NCBI RefSeq assembly: GCF_037975245.1
Contig: NC_092577.1
Location: 29,316,398-29,380,397 of the forward strand
Source of the DNA: Apostichopus japonicus
Taxonomy: Eukaryota; Echinodermata; Holothuroidea; Aspidochirotida; Stichopodidae
DNA length: 64,000 nt
Direction of reading: 5' to 3'
Part shown: piece by piece, positions 32,562 to 43,200 of the stretch
Position numbering within the stretch: position 1 is the first letter of the stretch
Layout of the letters: each line of letters begins with the position of its first letter
Translations under genes and position numbers: made by a program
The notes under the pieces: model-generated
The model's database searches: none
What the model saw: only the letters and a program-made list of their open reading frames with translations
What the model was told of the DNA's origin: nothing

Positions 32562-34164
32562 AGGCTATGCAGCGATCCTTCAAGAATTTTCATAGCCTGC
32601 AATTCATAGAAAACAATTTGTCCCTTATAGTCATAAATAACAAGACTTCCGGTCAAATTTCCTGGCATTAGATTGGTATTGGAAAATAATACTGTAGTTT
32701 CAGGATGACATAATCTAAACATGAGCATTTTGACATCATTCTTTGTAACATAGAACCACCAAAACACTGAAAAGCTCTAAAAATTCTTCATGAAATTTTT
32801 GTTGTTGTGTTCAGAAATGGGCCATTTGTAGTTTTTACCAGCGATAGGAACATCGAGAAAATCCACATCGCTTTTCGGCAATAATTGTATAAAATGCTTA
32901 CCAGTAAGCCTTTGCCATTGTGTTATGCAGTGCTAAGGTTAACATGAAATTCACTTTTATGTAGCCTATATTCTTTTTGGATAGGCAACATGTGTTGCTG
33001 TTGTTGTAAACATGTAAGATACCAATTTGTTTACAGGTATGCTATTTATTTGTTAATGTAAGTTTCTGTTAAAACCATGTGTCTTTAGTATTTCTTATCA
33101 CTATCTTAATTGTTTTAGTTTTGCCCAAGTTTGCCCATTCCTCCCTGTTCTACCTATATTTGGGGAGAAAAATTGGAAGTCTCCCCACAATTTCATGAAA
33201 GACAAGTTGACTGGTCTGCTTGCGGTGCTCTATACGGAAGCATATCCCCATAGCTGTACTGATAAATTGTTCCTTCTAAGATAACTTTCGGTAAAAAAAC
33301 ACCTAATTTCATGACAAAAGGCATCATCTCCATGTTTAGTACGATATTACCTCTTATGCAGTAGGTTAATGGATCTATTTGACTGATTTTCTTGTTGCAA
33401 TCTTCCTTGTGAATTTAAATTATTTTTTGGGAGTTCAATTCATAACTATCTGTTTCAATGGATTCGGTATATATATGAGTAGAACAGATCAGAAATACTT
33501 TTGTCCCATTTCTCTAGATGCTATTAAAGTACAAATAAGGTCATGTTTTCATCTCTAGAGCTAATAAATTTAATGATCGTTTGGCTCCATTTTTCCACAG
33601 ATTAATTTCCAAAAAAGGCCTTTCTCATCATGGTAAACCTTACAGTAGCATGATCTTTCTTTCTGTATGCATGTTTTATGTGTAACATTAATGTTTGATG
33701 GATTGTCACAGCCATACATTGCTTTCTTCATTTCATACTTTCAACCCTCTAGCACACGGAATAATTTACCTGGCATCACATTGCAAACATGCAAAAAGGG
33801 CAAAACGTTGCACATGAGGCCAAAGATGTATTTATAGCAGTCTTGTATGTCAGGTACCAAAGTAGTATTACAAGGGGCAAAATTCAGTGCCCTCAAAAAT
33901 GCTTCCTAAAAGTTGAACCCTTATTTATTCCTTGTTAGTATTTCATGCCACATGAAGTTGGTGGCATACACTTACAAATGGTACACAACTCCAGGGAATC
34001 ATTTATCTAGTGTTTCATCACAAAATGTTATTCAGAATGGGCAAATTGCTATACATACATACATGTGCAAAGATGTATAGAAGATTTTTCTTACACAAGA
34101 ATCGTAGCACTTCCCTAAGCACTTCAGTAATTAGTGCATCAATGTTTCTGTATAAATGTTGCAT
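32562..34164. other. Intergenic sequence
   Basis: I see no gene, exon or distinct repeat here. Confidence 0.4.
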
Positions 34165-34960
34165 TCACTAGATAGAACGCAAACCACTTTTATCCACTAG
34201 TTTTACACTTTAAGCACTTTGTGCATTGCTTCTATATACAGTACTGTAATGTGTGTGTGTGGCCGTCACTAGATAGTACGCAACACTCTTCATACCACTA
34301 GTTTCACACTTAAAGGATTGGTTCAATTGTCATACATGTTTATGTTATATGAAAGAGGACAATAAAAGAAACACAATGGAGAAAAAACTGTTCAAATATC
34401 TTTTTTCGGTTAAAGAGATATTCAAGTGTAAAGTTTTATCAGATTGTGTAGAAACTGCTGAAATCTGACTAGCTGTGATGTCACATCCTCACATTCCTGA
34501 AAAGTCTTTGTTTTTTTCTCTAAATATTTTGTGAGATTTTATGACTTTCAACCAAAAGATATGTCAGGAGATCTCATATTTGTCAAAGGAAGTATTTGAG
34601 ATTAAACATCTGAAGAATTTTTGATAATATTATTTTCATATGTGTTAAAATGTAAATAATTTTTAAAGAAATATATTCACAAATGTTAAGGAAGTGAGGA
34701 TGTGACGTCACACCGTCACAGTTAGTCTTTCTACACCAGTCGTTTTCAAAGAAATTTTGATATCTTCAAAGTGTCATATCTCCTTAACAGAGCATGCTAT
34801 CATGGTAGTTTCTTCACTGTTCTTTTTCTCTTTTTGTGCTCTTTCATACAAAGTAGACATGTCAAACACCTGAACCAATCCTTTAAGTAATTTGTGCATT
34901 GTTTATATATGAAATTCTGGATTTTAGGTACTGTACATTGCATATTTATCTTGAACAAAA
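34165..34960. repeat. Tandem duplication of ~100 bp, one copy split by a MITE
   Basis: Copy 1 (about 34165-34255) and copy 2 (about 34266-34310 plus 34887-34945) share CACTAGATAG, ACGCAA, CCACTAGTTT and, after the TTAA, TTTGTGCATTG and TACTGTA. Copy 1 carries an unoccupied TTAA at 34210-34213, at the position where copy 2 is interrupted. Confidence 0.7.
34310..34886. mobile_element. TTAA-flanked fold-back MITE, second family
   Basis: A 577-bp element with TTAAAGGATTGGTTCA at 34310-34325 and its exact complement at 34871-34886. The inverted similarity continues inward (ATGAAAGAG near 34347 and CTCTTTCAT near 34840; GTGATGTCACATCCTCAC near 34476 against GTGAGGATGTGACGTCAC near 34695). The RNA or single strand could fold into a long hairpin. 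No protein is encoded. TTAA ends suggest a piggyBac-like origin. Confidence 0.8.
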
Positions 34961-35730
34961 TTCTTTTTTTTTCTGGATGAGTTCAAACTTTGGTAGATCC
35001 ATGACACATAAAACTACCAAAACACTCAGACATCCTCAAAATGCTTCCCCTCCCTTTAACAGTATCGTGTAGGTACTGACCAAGTTACAGTATGCCAACA
35101 AGGAGAGAAGGGGTGTGGGGGGGCAGGTAGGGGACTTAAACCTAACTTTTAAATGCAATAGTCTTCATAAATATTATTAGTATTGAATCTAACACTACTA
35201 ACAAGTTAATCTGTTAGAATTTCAATATGCTTGATTTAGTAAAAATGTTAGCAACCATTTGCTGTGAGCTGGTTAATCATCCGCAAGTAATTTAACCTAA
35301 ATTTACTACCAGACCAACACCCTCCATAAATTTGTGACATCAAAAGTTGTACTTGTTATATAGTAGCTGAACTCTATTGGCTCACAAATTAATGCATCAT
35401 ATAACAACATGGCCTTATGTTTGTCTCATATTCATTGGCTTGTTTTTTTTTTTTTAAGTTCGCATTGTGTTGCTGTTTTTAGTTTGATTTATCATTCTTG
35501 ATTGATACCTTTTACTGTTCTATCATTTTAAAGACATATCATGGCTTCTTCTTTTTAATTTAATTGTATATGCAACCTTGTAACTACTGTAAGGGGAGTT
35601 TTTGATTACTTGCCGAAGGCAAAAGGAATATTTATGTGAAGGTGATGGCATGTGTGTTTGACGCCTTGGTTTGTTACCTCCAACTGTATGAGGAGGATGG
35701 ACTTCATATGTGATATGCAGATACACCTTA
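34961..35730. other. Intergenic sequence
   Basis: I see no gene or clear repeat; there is a T-run near 35440. Confidence 0.4.
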
Positions 35731-36415
35731 ATGAGTACAAGAACCATATTCCTTTTTGGAAAGGTCATTTGAGGTCAACAGAGGTCAAAGTATGAAAACC
35801 TTGGTAAACATGATAAATCAAATAAAAAAACAATCAAACGCTTGGATGAAATTCATACTTGGGTACATGTACATCCCCTAAATGAGTACAAGAACTGTAT
35901 CAAAATTAGTGAAGCTTAAAGGTCATTTGAGGTCAACAGAAGTCAAAGTATAACTATAACACCACAGAAAAGCTTGGAAGCACTTCAAAGCTGGTACAGT
36001 ATATGGATCAAAATTTGTGAGTAAAAGCACCATGCTGATTTTCATAATTAAAAGGTCACTGGAGGTGCTTGTAATAGGTGAAGGTTAAGTGAACGTCAAA
36101 GGTCATTTTAGGTCAACAGAGATGTAAGTCTGAAAATTTGGTAAACATGATAAATTTAAAGTTTAGGTGAACATCATAGCTGATTTTAGATCAAGCTTAT
36201 TGTCGCGATATTGTTTTCCTGAGGAGTTCAAATGTGAATTATGTACAGTGAACAGAGCTTGGTTCCCAAAGTTTTGTAAAAGTAAAGCGTGAATGAACTT
36301 CATACATATTACAAGAACCGTCTCTTACAAAATGTGGCAAGGAATCACTGAGCCTCTGGGTTTTCTTGTCGGTTTTTGTGTAGGTCAGGACCTTTGAGGT
36401 CAATAGAGGTCAAAA
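35731..36415 (+). repeat. Degenerate ~150-180-bp repeats carrying AGGTCA direct repeats (DR4)
   Basis: Four diverged units contain spaced AGGTCA half-sites: 35762, 35772 and 35782; 35920 and 35930; 36100 and 36110; 36397 and 36407. In each listed case the hexamers are separated by 4 bp. Other shared pieces are GAGTACAAGAAC and TTGGTAAACATGATAAAT. The block lies about 0.75-1.4 kb upstream of the first coding exon of the OSBPL1A-like gene. Confidence 0.65.
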
Positions 36416-36541
36416 TCTAATATCCTTGTAACCATTGTACAGTAGCTTCAATACTAGATAGGTACTGTAGGTCTACATGGGTGCAAGTATCTTACTGGTA
36501 AGTATTAGTCAAACCTAGGAATGTTTGTGTGCAGTTGCTTT

Positions 36542-37015
36542 CTGGTCACTTCGCCCAACAACCATTTCGCCCAACTGCCATTTCGCCCAACCAGCCTGGT
36601 CATTTCGCCCAACCAGCCTGGTCATTTCGCCCAACCAGCATGGTCATTTCGCCCAACCAGCATGGTCATTTCGCCCAACCTTGTTGGTCATTTCGCCCAA
36701 CCATTTTTTCACTCATATTCAGTCAGAATAATCTTACTTTTTCTATTTCACTAGTTCAATTTGATTTATTTTTGGTTATATTACTTCGTAGTAGGTAAAT
36801 AAAGTGAGGTCCGCTCGATATCAATCGGAGTCTGAGCAGTTATTTCGGGTATAATGGGAGGATTACACTACTTTAGGCGGTTACGCATACAATGGAAGTT
36901 ATTTTATTACACATATAAAGGAGAATCGGTGTGGAATAATATCACCTTTGATAATGACCAGGCTGGTTGGGCGAAATGGCAGTTGGGCGAAATGGTTGTT
37001 GGGCGAAGTGACCAG
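36542..37015. mobile_element. MITE with perfect 63-bp terminal inverted repeats
   Basis: 36542-36604 and 36953-37015 are exact reverse complements over 63 bp, built from CATTTCGCCCAAC-type motifs. Inside the left end, a 22-bp unit with the same motif (GGTCATTTCGCCCAACCAGC) is tandemly repeated to about 36702. Candidate flanking duplication: GCTTTC on the left, GCTTCC on the right. The right end lies ~125 bp before the first coding exon of the OSBPL1A-like gene. Identical arms suggest a recent insertion or gene conversion. Confidence 0.85.
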
Positions 37016-37147
37016 CTTCCGTGCAGTCTACAATTAACTGTTGAATGTTCTCATACGACTTTTGGCAAGGAATCACTTCGCCCTTTTGCTTTGCAGCTCT
37101 ACTCTCTTTAACATTGAATATATTGTGTTTTCTTGTAGTATGAAAAC

Positions 37148-37283
37148 ATGCAAGACCATGATGAGGGCCTAACTATTAAAGAAAAGCTTCTTCTGGCCGC
37201 AAGGAACGGAGATGCTAAAGCAGTCAAAGACCTTATCCTGCGAAGAGGGTCAGGAGAAATTGAATTAGATGTTAACTGTAGAG
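37148..37283 (+). CDS. OSBPL1A: OSBPL1A-like coding exon 1 (start, ankyrin repeat 1)
   Basis: Begins MQDHDEGLTIKEKLLLAARN; the exon itself probably starts at 37139 after CTTGTAG, so a non-coding upstream exon is implied. Human ORP1L likewise starts a few residues before LLHHARNGNAEEV. Donor gtaaca. Confidence 0.85.
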
Positions 37284-40200
37284 GTAACAGCCCCATGTTG
37301 CAACTTTTATCGGTTCCCTTCTTCATCTGCTACCTTGCTTGTAATTTATGCAAAAATTTATAGTATGTATGTATGTCTGTCTGTCTGTCCGTGGGTCTTA
37401 TTCAAAAGTGCATTCTGGGAGGACCATGACAGTTGGGAAGTAAGGAATGGTGTTTGCTTAGATATTGATTTATGTAAGTTTCACCAAAGGACTGCCTCAG
37501 GTGTCTTTTAGGTACCAGACCGTATTGTTATGTTTACCAGGGCCAATGGATAATCAGTGAAAGAAGGAGGGACTAAACCAAAAATGAAAAGAGAAGGGGG
37601 ATGGGAGGGGGGTGGGCATGGGTGTGTGGGAAAGACGTGATAACTATGATAAGAAATACATGTTCAGTTAAATGTCCTCTCTGTTTATGAAAACAGTGAT
37701 CTCTCTTTACTTGTAACACAGGTATAATGTGGAAATACTTGTATCAAATTGTAATTCAAATCTTTAAGCCCAACAATTCCCAAAAGATACACATCGTAGC
37801 ATACAATTTATTAACATTGATTAATGTCTGATTGTAAGCTGTAACAGCACATTGTACAATAATCAGTAGTGTCCAGACTATGACTTCATTGCATCATTAT
37901 TACTCTTTTTCTCGGCTGTTTCAGGTGAAAGTAAAGCCAATAAAGGTTGGACTCCGCTACATCTTGCCGCTTATTTTGGTCACGTTGAAGTTGCGAGCTT
38001 GCTTCTGCAGGCCGGCTGTGATGTGAATGCTCTTAATTCTTCGGGAGAGTCACCGTTGCACAGAGCAGCATATACTAACCGAACTGTGAGTACAACACTA
38101 ACCGAACTGTGAGTACAATGTTCACTAACTGATCTGTGAGTACAACACTAACCGAACTGTCAGTACAACACTGATGAACTGTGAGTACAACATTAATGAA
38201 CTGTGAGTACAACACTAACTGAACTGTGAGTACAACACTAACTGAACTGTTTGTATAACACTGACCAAACTGTTAGTACACACTGACTGAACTGTTAGTA
38301 CAACACTAACCAATATGTGAGTAAAAACCTAATGGTTTTACCCAAAAACCTAATGGTTTTACCCAAAAACCCAATATGTGAGTAAAAACCTAATGGTTTT
38401 ACCCAAAAACCTAATGGTTTTACCCAAAAACCCAAACCCAAAAACCCAATATGTGAGTAAAAACCTAAAAACCTAAAAAAACCTAAAGGCGGAGTGTATA
38501 GCCTAGTGGTTAACGCCGGCGTTTCCCAGTCATGAGATCCCCGGTTCGATTCCCCGCCGACAGCAATGTGTGTCGTCTGGCAAGGGTGTTGTTCAATAAC
38601 AACTTCCCGACATGGACGTTAAATGGATGTGTGCCGAGAGATTGGCTTCGGTCAGCTTGCGAGTCTATAAGCCTCCGTGGCTTCTTTCGCGAGTTCCTGC
38701 TTGCGGGAAGATCACATATACATACATACATAATGAACTATGAGTACAACAATAACTGAACTTCGAGTACAACAATAACTGAACTGTGAGTGCCGGGTGT
38801 CATTTACAAAGGTGGTATATAAAGATATGAAGACTTAATCAAGGAAAGAGCTGATTTTCATTGGAAAATAGAGAATTGGATTGTTTATTTTGACATAATC
38901 CCTTCTAATTAACCTTGGTTGGATTGAGAATATTGTAACAGGTTGTCAGGTGAACAGTTGGTAAAACAGTTTGTCCCAGATACATACCTAATTAATCGTT
39001 GATGAACTTGAATATTCAAAGGTCATATAATTGCCCAATTAGTTTGTGAATTTCTAAAGTAAACATTTTTTCTTCTATTTATCATTGCTCTTCATCAGTC
39101 ATTCACAGTTACTAATTAAGTAATCCAGAAATAGATTTTCATGGGCAGAGGTCATAAGTCCATTAGACTGATACTGAAAGATATTTGTTCTAGGATAGTT
39201 TAATATCCTTTGAAAATACATACTGAAATTACCGCAGCATTTGTCATTGGTACAGTACCATGAGGTTCATATCAGGTTCCCCTGGAATGTTGTGCACAGA
39301 TTCCCAAACATGTTTTAATATGAAGAGCAGGGTACTAACTTACTTGAATATTGTATAGCAGTTATAAAGGCTCTGAAACATTCCTTTATAAAATACTATG
39401 TGTTACTGTGTACAAAACCTGCTATACATCTTTGCAGTTGTATAGCAATTTGTTCAGTTAACTGCATAGCATTTTGCTATACCTGATAGATTATTCCCTG
39501 TACAGAGTATTGGGGGCTGGGTGGGGGAAGTGGAACCGGGGAGGGTTGGGGGGTGGGGGGTGGAGAGAAGGAGGAAGGAAATCAATTCTTTGCAACTTTC
39601 TTTCACTTTTGTATTCAAAAGAATACTTTTTGCTTCCTCTGGTTTGGTGTGTACATGTGTTAATGACTGGAATGTTTTGTTTTACTTCCCCACTCCTGCC
39701 CCTCCTCTCCTCAAGTAGTGTACCCAGCAGCTATAATTAGGGCTTAAAATGCATATTATGATGATGCGAGCCAAAGTATAGGGGAAGTGTTTCTACTATG
39801 TCAAAGGTGCATAACATGACCTTTGAACTTAAGGTATTCTCAATTGCTTTCTATGATAACTCGTATCACGGGCGACGTAGTTTATATAAATTTGCGGGAT
39901 TACTTGAGCTAAGTTGCCACATTTTCATTGCACAATTTAAGCAATGAATTATGACACTTAGATAGGCTTGCATGGTAGACCAGTTTTAGCATTATCCATG
40001 GAAAGCAAACTTGTTTCCTTTTAAGAAAAGAATAATGAGGGACTACATCAAGGTTTCAGAAATGTTTAAACGTCTCTTAGAATACCTGCAAGAGTAATTT
40101 ACTTAGTGCCCTGATTGTCATGGTAACATTGTCATGGCATAGTGCCAGTTTATAGATACACCAACTATGGCAAAAATGGTCTGTGTATGAAAAAAGTTAT

Positions 40201-43200
40201 GGAGGGACTGTCATAACATGAGTAAAAATTGTACAAACGATATAAGTTTTCTTGTTTTGTTTAATTGTCTAGGAAATTGTCCGAGTCTTGCTGGAGTTTA
40301 ATGCAGATGTTCACATACTCAATTGTGAAGGACTCACTGCTCAGGGTCTTGCCACCGATGAAGAGGTTAAGAAGATGCTTGCCGGTAAGATCTAACTTTC
40401 AGCCATTATACTGTGTTGAATTGTGTGGTGAAGGATGTGGTTGCTTGTAAGCTAGCTCCAAGCATTACAACATGGTGAATGGAGAAGTGAAGGAGGTGAT
40501 TGGTTGTAAGGTAGCTCCAAGCACTACAATATGTTGAAAAGAGAGGTGAAAGTGGTGATTGACGTTAAGATAAAGTATTATACTGTGATGAATTGTGTGG
40601 GGAAGGAGGTGGTTGCTTGTTAGCTAGCTCCAAGCACTACAATATGTTGAATGGAGAGGTGAAGGAGGTGATTGCCGTAAAAAGCTCGCTTACAAGACTG
40701 AGTTAGGGGGAAGTGTTTGGGTGAAATTTCCATGTAATATTTACATGTCATTTTGTTAGAGATGTTAAATTGAAAGTTTATACATGTTGGTACCAAAAGT
40801 GAAAGGCAAGCAGGAAAGATGATATCGATGTACACTTGGCAAGAAAAAATGATTTCGCTTTCCTTTATAGTTTAATGCTGGTGTTTTAACCCTTGATTAG
40901 GTACTGCTCAAACTTCCACTAGAGATTGTACGATGTTGCTGGGTATTAGACAGTGTTGGTCATATCTGCACATATTCGGGAGTTTTTTGGAAGCAGGGAA
41001 ATGAGGCCAAGGTCATGTCTTTTCAAAATGAGGTTAAAGGGAAGTTCTTTGAAATTGTTTCTTCCCCCAAAGGGAGCATTTACTTGCGGAAGTAATACTG
41101 ACAAGCTTCCATTTTTTGAGGACAGTGACAGTGAGGACAGCGTTGTAACAGAGGAGCGAAACTCAATTGAGCTACAATAAGGTTGATGTTCAGATGTTGT
41201 AGAAAATTTGCTGTCGTGTACTGTACATCAAAATATGACTCTACTGATGATATAAAATGCTACATTGCGCTCATCATTGTGTCATCAATGCTCTGGCTAT
41301 TCTACAAGTTAAAATATAAATTCATCAGTTTCTTCAGTATTCAACTGGTATTAGCTCTAATCTAGGAGTCTGTCTTAACAATATAAGAAAAAAGAAATTA
41401 AAAACATCCTCTTATTTATCATAAGAAAATAGTTGCAACACCTGAAAGTTCTTGTTGTTTATCAGTGGTTTAGAAGATGAAAATTTGCATCATTGTGCTC
41501 TGCATTTTTACTCATATGCCACATTGCTCTCCTGCCAATGGTGCGTCTATGCCGCCCTCCATGTCAGGATCATGTCAAGCACTGAAAATCCAACCCAATG
41601 ACTCCTCTCAGCATCAGAGAGTTTCATATTGATCAGAGGAGATATGGAGCAGAGAGCTCTTTATGGCACCTATGAATAAAAAAAGATAAAATTAACAAAA
41701 CTGATAGCAAAATGACAGCAATTTATTGGGAAGTAAACAATTGAATATTGCAACCAGCCGAATCTAGTTTTCATATACAAGAGTGGTGGCTGATAAGGCT
41801 TTTGTTTGTAATTAGTATAATTATGATTATCAGCTAATTGGCCGTATTGGGAAGAGAGGAATACTAAATGGTAATACTTGAGGGAATCTGTTGAAAAGTG
41901 GTGTATTGTAAATAAAAGTCTAAATTATCATGTTTCCTGCAAAAGAACGCAACGGCCAGAAAGTATTACAATAATGACCTGTATGTGATGACATCAAAAT
42001 GACCCTTTTATGACCCTTTAGATGTGTTGCAACTTTGACGAAGATAGCCTTGATAAGCCTAAAATCGCTCAGTAGGTTTAGATATATACGCCTAACAGAT
42101 TTGATTCTCAAAAGTGACTGTAAATTCATCACACTTAAGTAAGAGTTAATCTTCTTTTGTCCAAGAGATTTTGCAACTATATAAATCACTGCATACTTGT
42201 TTCATCTTACAAAAACATGTGGTCCATGGTAGTGTCTCAACAAGGCAGAATTTTAATCTGTCAATTTTTGCATTTTTTGATCATTGTGTGAAATTTAAAA
42301 CAGGTGAGTAGTTTGTAGTGGAAGGCTACAGAATAGAAAATACTCTCATAGAGTGATAGGAGAACTTGATTATTATCATGCTCCAGGGAGGTAACTTAGA
42401 AGCCCAAGGTGATACCGTTTGTTTTTGTGATTAAACGTTGACCCTTTTGAAAAGCTTAGACAATCTGTCAAAATGCAAGAAGTATTGTTTCTGTTAGTTT
42501 TAATCAATCCTGAATACATGTGTTGACCTTATGTGTTTCTCTACCAGCTGATTATGCTAGTTTAACTCTTCAAATTGAAGAAACAACAGGAAATTAAAAC
42601 CCTAGTGTCTTCTCACTCTTGGTGTCAACAGCTATCGACAGAACTCAGTTGGTTGCTAGGGAACAGCAGCTGCTGTCCGCTGTTGCCGAGAAAGACATGG
42701 GTAAAGTCCTCGGTCTGGTAAGTTCAGTACCGAACTACAATTTAATTTGTGTGATGTATGAAATAGTTTGCAGACAAAATCCTGATTTTTATGTGTTGGA
42801 TATCCGAAACGAATCTTGTCGATGCGAAACTTGTTAGAGTTTTGTTAATTTCTGTACATTGACAAACAGATTTATGGTTTGAGAGATTCTGGGGAAGTAG
42901 TATGGGATTCTTTGCATAAATAGCTTCTTCTTCACAAGTGAAATGTGTCGGTTGCTATGGTAACCAACCAATACAGCATTATGGAGTATATCAAAAAAGA
43001 TGCCAAAATGACTGATACTACATCTCTGCTGAAGTGATATCTGTTGCTATGGTAACCAACAACATGTTTACTTGTGTATATTGACAAGCACCTGTCAATT
43101 ATCAGCTTTTTTTGTTTAGATAGAATAAAGAATAGAATTCTTTGCATAATTAGGTTGCCCTACTGAAGTGTAAAGTGTCTATTGCTATATACTAACCAAC

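Noticed and set aside
36521-36798. Three overlapping plus-strand frames with repeated HFAQPAWSFRPT-type peptides
   Set aside because: They read the 22-bp repeat of the MITE in three phases. No splice or coding context supports a protein.
19617-37283. Functional cluster of CLK, archease and ORP1
   Set aside because: The three genes act in unrelated pathways, are separated by kilobases of repeats, and vary in orientation. I see only coincidental proximity.
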